A stretch of 50,477 nt of DNA, from the NCBI GenBank assembly GCA_946558695.1, contig CAMNTQ010000025.1:1-50477 (forward strand). The letters are read 5' to 3'. The position numbers and the translations under genes are program-made. Below the pieces are notes generated by a model. That model saw only the letters and a list, made by a program, of their open reading frames with translations. It was not told where the DNA came from and ran no database searches. Source of the stretch: an uncultured Lachnospiraceae bacterium. Lineage in GTDB: Bacteria; Bacillota; Clostridia; Lachnospirales; Lachnospiraceae. Within the stretch, counting starts at the first letter, position 1. Each line of letters starts with the position of its first letter. Below are positions 34,958 through 42,775 of the stretch, piece by piece.

Positions 34958-34985
34958 AATATATGTTCATGCTCCCGAATTATTC
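34958..34985 (-). promoter_or_regulatory. Candidate sigma-E promoter of the spoIIIA operon
   Basis: The minus strand reads GAATAAT (34979-34985), 13 bases, CATATATT (34958-34965). This resembles the mother-cell sigma-E pattern (KMATATT, about 14, CATACAMT), with the -10 strongest. In Bacillus subtilis spoIIIA is transcribed by sigma-E. Confidence 0.5.
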
Positions 34986-35043
34986 CAAAAAATTCTATCC
35001 GTACGGCTGTCATCCGGCAGACCGCCTAAAAACTGTCCATAAC

Positions 35044-35104
35044 AAAAAAGCTGCAGAACCAACGATTGATCACTTCCGTCATCACTGGTTCCACAGCTCC
35101 TTTT
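35044..35104 (-). terminator. Rho-independent terminator of pnp
   Basis: Minus-strand AGCTG-tg-GAACCA-type arm (35086-35098) pairs with TGGTTC-tg-CAGCT (35049-35061) across a 24-base loop, followed by TTTTTTG. It ends pnp before the spoIIIA promoter. Confidence 0.8.
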
Positions 35105-35128
35105 AACTGCTTCTTTGTCTTTCTCTTT

Positions 35129-37216
35129 TTATTCTGCTACATCTTTCATGCTGAAAGAAAATCTTCCCATCTTGTCCTTGCCAAGACAGACAACTTTCAC
35201 TTTATCACCCAGAGTCAGCACGTCTTCCACATGATTCACCCTCTCTTTTGAGATCTTGGAGATGTGGACCATACCCTCTTTGCCCGGCGCGAACTCGATA
35301 AATGCTCCGAATTCCTTAATGCTTACCACCTTTCCTTCAAGAACCTGTCCTGCTTCAAATTCAGTAACGATAATATAGATGATCTTTCTCGCCTCATCCA
35401 TCATCGCCTGATCCGTTCCGCAGATGGATACGCTGCCGTCATCCGTAATGTCGATCTTAACGCCTGTCTGCTCGATGATCGCATTGATCGTCTTGCCGCG
35501 CTGTCCCACAACGTCGCCGATCTTCTGCGGATCGATCTGCATCTGGATGATCTTCGGCGCATAAGGACCGACCTCCGGTCTCGGCTCTGCGATCGCCTGA
35601 TTCATGATCTCATCAATAATGTAGGTTCTTGCTTTCTTCGTAGCGGCAATAGCCTCTTCGATGATCGGTCTTGTAAGCCCGTGGATCTTGATATCCATCT
35701 GAATGGCTGTAATCCCCTTATGAGTACCGGCTACCTTAAAGTCCATATCTCCGAAAAAGTCCTCCAGCCCCTGAATGTCCGTGAGCACCAGATAATCATC
35801 GTCAGTCTCTCCGGTCACAAGACCTGCGGAAATACCCGCCACCGCGGATTTGATCGGCACGCCTGCCGTCATCAGCGACATAGAAGAAGCGCACACGCTT
35901 GCCTGAGAAGTAGAACCGTTGGACTCAAAGGTCTCCGATACAGTACGGATCGCATACGGGAATTCTGTCTCGCTTGGCAGCACCGGCACAAGGGCGCGCT
36001 CCGCCAAAGCGCCATGACCGATCTCACGGCGTCCCGGTCCTCTCGACGGCCTCGTCTCACCTACTGAGTAAGACGGGAAATTGTAGTGGTGCATATATCT
36101 CTTAGAAGTCTCCGCCTCATCTAAGCCGTCCAGCCTCTGTGCCTCCGCAAGAGGCGCAAGAGTCGTGATCGTACAGATCTGTGTCTGTCCGCGGGTGAAC
36201 ATGGCAGATCCGTGTACTCTCGGGATCAAATCCACTTCTGCCGCCAGCGGACGGATCTGATCGATCGCCCTGCCGTCCGGACGCTTGTGATCCTTAAGGA
36301 TCATCTTGCGCACCGTCTTCTTCTGATACTGATATACCGCTTCCGAAAGAACCGCAAGCCATTCTTCGTTCTCAGCAAATGCTTCCTCTAACTTCTCCGT
36401 GATCTGACGGATGTTCTCTTCCCTTACCTGCTTTTCATCTGTGAATACCGCCTCTTCCATCGCCTCCGGCGGGACGATCTCTTTGATCGCCGCAAATAAT
36501 TCCTCCGGTACCGCGCAGCTTTCATAAGTGTGCTTCTCTTTGCCGCACTCAGCTACGATCGTATCAATAAACGCGATCACTTCCTGATTGAGCTCATGCG
36601 CGGAAAAGATCGCCTCGATCATCTTCTGCTCCGGAACTTCGTTGGCGCCGGCCTCGATCATGATCACCTTATCCCTCGTAGAAGCAACGGTAAGGGCAAG
36701 ATCGGACGCTTCTTTCTGCGCCGCCGTCGGGTTATATACAAACTCTCCGTCAACCAGCCCTACCTGCGTGGTAGAGATGGGTCCGTCAAAAGGAATATCC
36801 GAAATCGTCGTAGCGATCGCAGCTCCCAGCATCGCGGTAAGCTCCGGGGAACAGTCCTGATCTACAGACAGCACCAGATTCTCCAGTGTCACATCGTTGC
36901 GGTAATCCTTCGGAAACAACGGTCTCATAGGACGGTCGATCACACGGTCCGTAAGAACCGCATTCTCCGACGCCTTTCCTTCTCTCTTATTGAAGCCGCC
37001 CGGAATCTTTCCTACCGAATACAGTCTTTCATTATACTCTACACTGAGCGGGAAAAAGTCAATCCCTTCTCTTGGCTTCTCCGATGCAGTAGCCGTACAC
37101 AGAACCGTAGTGTCGCCGTAATGCATAAGAACCGCCCCATTCGCCTGTTTTGCAACTCTGTCCACATCTACACGAAGCGTCCTGCCTGCCAGTTCCATTT
37201 CAAACTTTTTGTACAT
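35129..37216 (-). CDS. pnp: Polyribonucleotide nucleotidyltransferase (PNPase)
   Basis: A 695-residue phosphorolytic 3'-5' exoribonuclease of RNA turnover. Two RNase PH-like domains (about 1-230 and 310-540), a KH domain (about 553-610; IDPQKIGDVVGQRGKTIN) and an S1 domain (about 620-692; EGKVVSIKEFGAFIEFAPGKEGMVHIS in part) are in order. KRPDGRAIDQIRPL, TRGQTQ and GPGRREIGHGALAERA are catalytic-core blocks. The start has an AAAGGAGAAG site, and the transcript has its own promoter and a folded leader downstream of rpsO. Confidence 0.98.
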   Translation of the reverse strand: MYKKFEMELAGRTLRVDVDRVAKQANGAVLMHYGDTTVLCTATASEKPREGIDFFPLSVEYNERLYSVGKIPGGFNKREGKASENAVLTDRVIDRPMRPLFPKDYRNDVTLENLVLSVDQDCSPELTAMLGAAIATTISDIPFDGPISTTQVGLVDGEFVYNPTAAQKEASDLALTVASTRDKVIMIEAGANEVPEQKMIEAIFSAHELNQEVIAFIDTIVAECGKEKHTYESCAVPEELFAAIKEIVPPEAMEEAVFTDEKQVREENIRQITEKLEEAFAENEEWLAVLSEAVYQYQKKTVRKMILKDHKRPDGRAIDQIRPLAAEVDLIPRVHGSAMFTRGQTQICTITTLAPLAEAQRLDGLDEAETSKRYMHHYNFPSYSVGETRPSRGPGRREIGHGALAERALVPVLPSETEFPYAIRTVSETFESNGSTSQASVCASSMSLMTAGVPIKSAVAGISAGLVTGETDDDYLVLTDIQGLEDFFGDMDFKVAGTHKGITAIQMDIKIHGLTRPIIEEAIAATKKARTYIIDEIMNQAIAEPRPEVGPYAPKIIQMQIDPQKIGDVVGQRGKTINAIIEQTGVKIDITDDGSVSICGTDQAMMDEARKIIYIIVTEFEAGQVLEGKVVSIKEFGAFIEFAPGKEGMVHISKISKERVNHVEDVLTLGDKVKVVCLGKDKMGRFSFSMKDVAE

Positions 37217-37279
37217 ATTCTTCTCCTTTTCTTTCCAGAACTATTATAATTTCCGCCGCAGACAAGTGCTTCCGAAACT

Positions 37280-37386
37280 ACTGAAAAACATACTTTTACC
37301 AAAAAAATACGCTTTTCAGTGGTCTCGGGACATGCATGCTTGTCCGCAAGCTTTAATATTATAACACAACTGCTCAAAAAAAAGAA
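37280..37386 (-). promoter_or_regulatory. pnp promoter and hairpin leader
   Basis: Minus-strand -10 TATAAT (37358-37363) with a weak -35 TTCTTT (37381-37386) at 17 bases; the -35 falls inside the rpsO terminator. The predicted leader of about 130 bases has a small hairpin (GGACA/TGTCC, 37328-37345) and a longer one in which ACTGAAAA (37313-37320) pairs with TTTTCAGT (37280-37287). In E. coli, PNPase controls its own mRNA through a processed leader hairpin; a similar role here is only inferred. Confidence 0.55.
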
Positions 37387-37411
37387 GTGCCTTTTCACAA
37401 AACACTTCTTT
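37376..37411 (-). terminator. Rho-independent terminator of rpsO
   Basis: Minus-strand AAAGAAGTG pairs with CACTTCTTT, the loop is TTTTGTGAAAAGG, and eight Ts follow. It lies about 70 bases past the rpsO stop, after a dispersed repeat. Confidence 0.88.
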
Positions 37412-37428
37412 CTCTGCATATACATCGT

Positions 37429-37468
37429 TACTGTTCACTCTCATGCCATTCGCAAAAGCGCTTACAGC
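37429..37468. repeat. 40-base dispersed intergenic repeat, copy 2
   Basis: Same orientation and 37 of 40 positions identical to 29078-29117. It lies between the rpsO stop and its terminator, again just downstream of a gene end. Confidence 0.8.
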
Positions 37469-37479
37469 CCCTTTCTCGG

Positions 37480-37746
37480 TTATTTTCTCAAGCCTAACCG
37501 CTCAATCAGCGTACGGTATCTCTCGATATCCATCTTCTTCAGATATGCAAGAAGACCTCTCCTCTGTCCAACCATCTTAAGAAGTCCTCTTCTTGAGTGG
37601 TGGTCCTTCGGATTCGCCTTAAAATGCTCGGTCAGATCATTGATCCTTGCCGTAAGGATCGCTACCTGAACCTCCGGTGAACCTGTATCCCCCGGTGTTC
37701 TTCCATAATCTGCCACAATCTTTTCTTTCATCTCTTTTGAAATCAT
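37480..37746 (-). CDS. rpsO: 30S ribosomal protein S15
   Basis: An 88-residue primary 16S rRNA-binding protein. [25 protein letters not shown] (in part), [23 protein letters not shown] and [14 protein letters not shown] are the S15 signature. The ATG at 37746 has AAGGAGGA; the longer open frame upstream is leader. A promoter of near-consensus strength lies about 95 bases upstream, leaving room for the self-regulating leader known for S15 in other bacteria. Confidence 0.98.
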   Translation of the reverse strand: MISKEMKEKIVADYGRTPGDTGSPEVQVAILTARINDLTEHFKANPKDHHSRRGLLKMVGQRRGLLAYLKKMDIERYRTLIERLGLRK

Positions 37747-37839
37747 AGTAAAAATCCTCCTTAAAACTATATGAAACCGCCGAGTATTAAGTAACGGCTG
37801 GAGTATCCGGTTACCGAACACTGGCTTACGTACTGAAAA

Positions 37840-37868
37840 AGTATAGCATAAGTATTCCCTCATGTAAA
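37840..37868 (-). promoter_or_regulatory. Strong sigma-A promoter of rpsO
   Basis: Minus-strand -35 TTTACA (37863-37868) and -10 TATACT (37840-37845) are 17 bases apart, with TGC before the -10. The leader to the rpsO ATG is about 90 bases and contains GCCGTTACTTAATACTCGGC, which could fold. Confidence 0.8.
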
Positions 37869-37875
37869 GGAAAAA

Positions 37876-39531
37876 TTACAACTCGTCCTCGATCTGCTCC
37901 TCTTCCCGGCTGTCAAAAGGCTCCGAGATCGCAAACGCGATATTTGTCGCATGGTCTGCCACACGCTCCAGTCCCGACACCGTATCCGAAAAAATCATCC
38001 CCGACATAGGAGTACATTTATTCTTTGCAAGACGCTTTACATGTACTTTCTGAAGATTTCTCTCCTGCTCGTCTATCTGATCCTCCAGCGCAAGGATTTC
38101 CTTCATATGGCGCTGGTTCCGATTGGTAAACATATCCAGAGAATATTCAAACAGTGTGATAACGTCCTTCATCATATCCTGAAGCTGGCGCTTCGCCTTA
38201 TCGCCAAGATCTACGTTGTCCCGGATCCGGGTAGCGGCAGAGTCCGCCAAATTCTCCGCATGGTCCCCGATCCGTTCAATATCATTTACCACATGGAACA
38301 GCCCGCCAAGCTTTTCCGCATCCGCAAGAGGAAGATCGATCTCGTTGACCTTCACAAGATAATCCGTGATCTTGCTGTTCATAAAATCAATGTAATCCTC
38401 GATCTTATAAACCTTGTCTATCTTTTCTTCATCCTTTTCACACAGAGCATCCATTCCAAGCTCAAGGTTGGCAATCGCCACCTTACCCATATGCTCGATC
38501 TCATGGATCGCATCCATAACTGCCGTTGACGGGGACATGAGCGACTTCTTGATATACAGAAGCTCATATTCGTCCTTCCCTTCCTGATCCGTGCCCGGAA
38601 CCGCTTTGTAGGTAAGCTTTACGATCCAGCCCATGAACGGGAACAGCATTGCCACTTCAAATACCTTCATCAGCGTATGTACATTCGCAACTGCACGGGA
38701 AAGGCTGCCGCCCGATATCACAAGCAGCGCATCCGTGATCGGATTCAGCGCCGCCAGCAGGATCACAAACATAATCGCAGACCCGATGACATTGAAGAAA
38801 AAATGGATCAGAGCCGCGCGCTTCGCATCCTTCTTCCCGCTTAAGCTCGCCGCCAGCGCCGACACGCAGGAACCGATATTACATCCAAGTATCATAAACG
38901 GACAGATCCGAAAATCCAAAAGTCCCTGCGAAACCATCAAAAGAATGATGCCTACCGTCGCGGAAGAGCTCTGCAGTACGGAAGTGATCACCATTCCGAC
39001 AAAGATTGCCGCAAATGGATTCTTCAAAGAACCAAGGAAATCCAGAATTGCCGTGGACTCCTTCACAGCCTCCATGCTCTCTCCCATAATCCGAAGCCCC
39101 ATAAACAGGATACCAAACCCTAAGATCACTTCTCCGATTTTCTTCACGCTCTGCTTTTTACTAAACATCGTCATCACTACGCCGATAATTACGATCAGCG
39201 GCGCAATATCCGACAGGTTAAAGGCGATCAGCTGTCCTGTCACCGTCGTACCGATATTGGCTCCTAAAATCACTCCCGAGGCCTGCATCAGATTCATCAG
39301 GCCAGAGTTGACGAAACTCACCACCATTACCGTCGTCGCATTCGAAGACTGTATAATCGCGGTAAATACGATTCCTACTACCATCCCGATAAAACGGTTC
39401 TGCGTAAAAAATTCAAGAATACTTCTCATCTTGGCGCCGGCTGCCTTCTCCAGTCCTTCGCTCATAAGTTTCATGCCGTAAAGGAAAAATCCCAGTCCGC
39501 CAAACAACAAAAATATCTCTGTTATACTCAT
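37876..39531 (-). CDS. Na+/phosphate cotransporter family protein (NptA/PhoU type)
   Basis: A 551-residue protein. The N-terminal membrane part (about 1-315) carries the two inverted Na/Pi repeats with the conserved QSSNATTVMVVSFVNSG (about 61-77) and QSSSATVGIILLMVSQG (about 185-202). The C-terminal cytosolic part (about 340-540) has two PhoU-like helical bundles (VVNDIERIGDHAENLAD, GLERVADHATNIAFAI). It probably takes up phosphate with sodium and senses it. It is the last gene after ribF, 16 bases away, so it may be co-transcribed with the translation operon; no terminator separates it from the rpsO promoter. Confidence 0.92.
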   Translation of the reverse strand: MSITEIFLLFGGLGFFLYGMKLMSEGLEKAAGAKMRSILEFFTQNRFIGMVVGIVFTAIIQSSNATTVMVVSFVNSGLMNLMQASGVILGANIGTTVTGQLIAFNLSDIAPLIVIIGVVMTMFSKKQSVKKIGEVILGFGILFMGLRIMGESMEAVKESTAILDFLGSLKNPFAAIFVGMVITSVLQSSSATVGIILLMVSQGLLDFRICPFMILGCNIGSCVSALAASLSGKKDAKRAALIHFFFNVIGSAIMFVILLAALNPITDALLVISGGSLSRAVANVHTLMKVFEVAMLFPFMGWIVKLTYKAVPGTDQEGKDEYELLYIKKSLMSPSTAVMDAIHEIEHMGKVAIANLELGMDALCEKDEEKIDKVYKIEDYIDFMNSKITDYLVKVNEIDLPLADAEKLGGLFHVVNDIERIGDHAENLADSAATRIRDNVDLGDKAKRQLQDMMKDVITLFEYSLDMFTNRNQRHMKEILALEDQIDEQERNLQKVHVKRLAKNKCTPMSGMIFSDTVSGLERVADHATNIAFAISEPFDSREEEQIEDEL

Positions 39532-39547
39532 TTGTAATTCTCCTTCG

Positions 39548-40471
39548 CTACTCTATCCCAAAGTATCTTTTCCCGTATGCAATATCTTTATCGATACAGA
39601 CTTTCATTTCGTCTATACTGCCGAACTTTTGTTCCGGACGCCGGAATTCCAAAAACTCAGCCTTTATCTTCTTCCCATATGCGTCACTGCCATAGCCGAA
39701 CAGAAAACTCTCCAGCACTACCTTGTCATCCTTCGATACCGTCGGCTTCACGCCTACATTCGAGATTGCCGGATATTTCAGTCCGTCAACCGTAATCTCA
39801 CTGACATATACGCCCCTCGGAGGTACAAGCTTATATTCCGGCCATGCCACGTTCATAGTAGGGAACCCAAGCGTCCTTCCAAGCTGCCTGCCGTGCTCTA
39901 CCCTTCCGTTTACCTCAAAAGGATACCCCAAAAGATAGTTTGTCAGCCGGACATTCCCTTCCTTAAGCACATCCCGGATATAGGTACTGCTGATAATATT
40001 TCCGTTATAACGTTCCTTCTCGACCACCGCAAGCTCATATCCGTACTCTTTTGCATAATGCTCAAGAATATGGACATCCCCGCCCTGATCACGTCCAAAC
40101 CTGAAATCTGTTCCCACCACTACATATTTTGCATGAAATACCCCGCAGACGACATCGCGTATAAAATCTTCGGCAGTCATATTCCGAAAATTTTCTGTAA
40201 ACGGACATTCCACAAGATAATCCATCTCCTGATCCAGATGATGATACCTCTCCCTGCCTGTCGTCAGACGTTCCATGCGCATCTGTTTCGCCTTCCACAA
40301 AGGACGCATGTCAAATGCACATACTATGCCCACGATATTATTCTCTTTTTTCAGCTCAAGCACCCGCTCGACCAGTTTCTGATGCCCCAGATGGAGCCCG
40401 TCAAATTTGCCGAAGGTAACTGCCGATCTTCTTCTGTCCAGATAGTGGGACAGCCATTTCACATAGCGCAT
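39548..40471 (-). CDS. ribF: Bifunctional riboflavin kinase/FAD synthetase
   Basis: A 307-residue cytosolic enzyme making FMN and FAD. The N-terminal adenylyltransferase domain (about 12-165) has TFGKFDGLHLGHQKLVE and YVVVGTDFRFGRDQGGD, with ISSTYIRDVL. The C-terminal flavokinase domain (about 180-305) has GRQLGRTLGFPTMNV and GVYVSEITVDG. It follows truB by 17 bases, the standard arrangement. Confidence 0.95.
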   Translation of the reverse strand: MRYVKWLSHYLDRRRSAVTFGKFDGLHLGHQKLVERVLELKKENNIVGIVCAFDMRPLWKAKQMRMERLTTGRERYHHLDQEMDYLVECPFTENFRNMTAEDFIRDVVCGVFHAKYVVVGTDFRFGRDQGGDVHILEHYAKEYGYELAVVEKERYNGNIISSTYIRDVLKEGNVRLTNYLLGYPFEVNGRVEHGRQLGRTLGFPTMNVAWPEYKLVPPRGVYVSEITVDGLKYPAISNVGVKPTVSKDDKVVLESFLFGYGSDAYGKKIKAEFLEFRRPEQKFGSIDEMKVCIDKDIAYGKRYFGIE

Positions 40472-40488
40472 AGATACTCCTTGTAACT

Positions 40489-41397
40489 TTATTTTTCAGG
40501 AAAAAACATCTTTTCCAGATGATACTCCCTTACTTCCTCTTTCCGCCTGTACAGAGCAATAAACTGCCCGGCGCTGTTATAAAGCCTTACTCTCTCGCCG
40601 TCTTCTCCCGCCGTCCATTCTCTCACAGCCTCTCTGGGCAGTATATTTCCATTTCTTGCAGGCGTTTCCCATTCATCCTCCACACAAACCTTCGCCGCCT
40701 CGCTGAACATGACGTCCACCGGCACAACAAGCTCTGCCAGTCTGTCTCTTTCAAAAGCGGTTCTGATCTCATCCAGTGTCCGGGAATCACTCACAGTAAA
40801 ACGTCCCGCCCGGGTGCGCGTCAACTCCTCCATACATCCGCCGCAGCCGAGTTTCTCACCAATGTCATCGCATAACGTCCGGATATAGGTCCCTTTTGAA
40901 CAGGTCACTGACATGCGGACTCTTGGAAGGCTTATCTCCAGCAGCCGGATATCATGAATCTTTACCCTGCGGGGACTGCGCTTCACCACCTGACCGCGTC
41001 TGGCCAGCTCGTAAAGCTTTCTGCCGTTTACCTTCAGCGCCGAATACATGGGCGGAATCTGATCATACTCTCCCAAGAAAGAAAATACCGCCTCCGTCAC
41101 GGCCTCCTCTGTCAGCGTCTTTGTATTTCTTTCCGCCAGAACCTCACCCCAAATATCCTGTGTATCCGTCTTCGTTCCCAGCAAAAGAACCGCCTCATAA
41201 GTCTTATCCTCATCCGTCAGAAGTTCGCAAAGCTTCGTTCCTTTTCCGAGGCATACCGGAAGTACTCCTGCCGCCTTTGGATCAAGCGTTCCCGTGTGGC
41301 CGATCTTTTTCTGCCCGGTAATCCCCCGAAGCTTTGCCACTACATCATGGGAAGTATAACCTTTTTCTTTGTAGACATTCAAAATTCCGTGTATCAT
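40489..41397 (-). CDS. truB: tRNA pseudouridine-55 synthase
   Basis: A 302-residue enzyme making pseudouridine 55 in the tRNA T-loop. KEKGYTSHDVVAKLR and IGHTGTLDPKAAGVLPVCLG contain the catalytic Asp; CSKGTYIRTLCDDIGEKLG is the second signature. A C-terminal PUA-like domain (about 235-300) follows. Its ATG overlaps the nrnA stop by an ATGA junction. Confidence 0.96.
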   Translation of the reverse strand: MIHGILNVYKEKGYTSHDVVAKLRGITGQKKIGHTGTLDPKAAGVLPVCLGKGTKLCELLTDEDKTYEAVLLLGTKTDTQDIWGEVLAERNTKTLTEEAVTEAVFSFLGEYDQIPPMYSALKVNGRKLYELARRGQVVKRSPRRVKIHDIRLLEISLPRVRMSVTCSKGTYIRTLCDDIGEKLGCGGCMEELTRTRAGRFTVSDSRTLDEIRTAFERDRLAELVVPVDVMFSEAAKVCVEDEWETPARNGNILPREAVREWTAGEDGERVRLYNSAGQFIALYRRKEEVREYHLEKMFFPEK

Positions 41398-42347
41398 GCT
41401 TCCTTCTCCAACTGGAGCTCGATCTGTCCCGACAGATTATTGATGACATCATAAGGAGTTCCTGTCAGCGTAAAGCCCGCGGCCCTCTTATGTCCGCCGC
41501 CCCCGAAGTACTGGGCGATGACGCTTACGTCCACCCGCTCTCCGGAGCGAAGGCTCACTTTATAGACATTGGGACGTATCTCATCCATAAAAATTGCAAC
41601 CTCTACTCCTTTCGTGTTGCGAAGCTGACTCGCAATACCGTCCAGATCGCTCCTGTCAACACCGAAAAACTTCATCTCCCGCGCCCGTATATAAGAAGCG
41701 ATGCATTTCCCGTCCAGAAACACAATGCTTTCCAAAAGCGCCCGCCCCAATACTTGATGCTGTGCGTACGTCTTCTCATAATAAGTGTCCCGGATGATGC
41801 CCGGCGCGTCCACTCCTTTCTCCAAAAGCTCTGCCGCCGCCCGCATCGTAGAGGGAGCCGTACAGGAATACTGGAACACCCCGGTGTCATGGACAATCCC
41901 CACATAAAAAGCCTCCGCCGCATCCCTGCTCACAAGTTCCTTATCCAGAAGACCATACACAAGTTCCGAGGTTGAACTGGCATCCGGTACAATATGATTC
42001 TCTTCTGCAAACCCCGTATTACTCACATGATGGTCTATGCACAGCGTATGTCTGGCATTCTCGCACAGCGGTCCGGAGAACCCAAGACGTTCGGTATCGC
42101 CGCAGTCCAGACAGATAAACAGATCATAGCGCTTCCCGTCCGGAATCTCATGCTTTACACTCTCCGTCCCTTTGAGAAACTGAAACTTCTCCGGAATCTC
42201 CTCCAGATATACATCCACTGTCTTATCGCTGTAATTTTCTTTTATATACCGGCCAAGGCCCATACAGGAACCGATACAGTCCCCGTCCGGTCTGATATGA
42301 CCGCCTATCGCTATGGTATCCGCTGATCTCAGCATTTTATTCAGCAT
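41394..42347 (-). CDS. nrnA: DHH/DHHA1 phosphoesterase, NrnA-like
   Basis: A 317-residue Mn-dependent phosphodiesterase or oligoribonuclease, probably degrading nanoRNA, pAp or cyclic dinucleotide products. Metal motifs are HIRPDGDCIGS, CLDCGD, and CIDHHVSN (the DHH), with VGIVHDTGVFQYS. The DHHA1 C-terminal domain ends in GGGGHKRAAGFTLTG. I chose the ATG at 42347 after GAAGGTGA; a GTG three codons earlier is possible. It overlaps the rbfA end. Confidence 0.92.
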   Translation of the reverse strand: MLNKMLRSADTIAIGGHIRPDGDCIGSCMGLGRYIKENYSDKTVDVYLEEIPEKFQFLKGTESVKHEIPDGKRYDLFICLDCGDTERLGFSGPLCENARHTLCIDHHVSNTGFAEENHIVPDASSTSELVYGLLDKELVSRDAAEAFYVGIVHDTGVFQYSCTAPSTMRAAAELLEKGVDAPGIIRDTYYEKTYAQHQVLGRALLESIVFLDGKCIASYIRAREMKFFGVDRSDLDGIASQLRNTKGVEVAIFMDEIRPNVYKVSLRSGERVDVSVIAQYFGGGGHKRAAGFTLTGTPYDVINNLSGQIELQLEKEA

Positions 42348-42741
42348 CACTATCACCTTCTATTTTTACATCACTATCTGCTGCCTTCAAATCTTTCGTA
42401 ACTTCATCTATCCTTTTTAACATATTCACACCATATTCAATAGACTGGTCCAATATGAACCGAATCTCCGGCGTATTTCGCATATTCAGAGTCCTCGCCA
42501 GTTCCCGGCGTATATATCCGACTGCGCTGTTAAGCCCTGCCAGCGTATCTGACTGAGCTTTCTCATCCCCAAGCACACTGATATACGCCTTACATGTCTT
42601 AAGATCCGGCGCAACTTCCGCAGCCACCACAGAAGTCCAGGAAGCGACTCTTGGATCTTTCAGGCCGCCTTGGATAATATTGCTCAGCTCCCGCTGGACC
42701 TCCGTGTTTATCCTCGTATTCTTAATACCTCTCTTTTTCAT
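42337..42741 (-). CDS. rbfA: Ribosome-binding factor A
   Basis: A 134-residue KH-fold factor for 30S maturation and cold adaptation. RINTEVQRELSNIIQGGLKDPRV, LKTCKAYISVLGDE and MRNTPEIRFILDQSIEYG are diagnostic. It lies between infB and nrnA, as is standard. The C-terminal tail is acidic. Confidence 0.95.
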   Translation of the reverse strand: MKKRGIKNTRINTEVQRELSNIIQGGLKDPRVASWTSVVAAEVAPDLKTCKAYISVLGDEKAQSDTLAGLNSAVGYIRRELARTLNMRNTPEIRFILDQSIEYGVNMLKRIDEVTKDLKAADSDVKIEGDSDAE

Positions 42742-42775
42742 TCCATTGCTCCTTTACTCAAAGCAGACCAAAACT

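Noticed and set aside
38633-39481. Plus-strand open frame of 282 codons opposite the Na/Pi transporter gene
   Set aside because: An antisense shadow; the minus frame has clear QSS family motifs and normal spacing to ribF.
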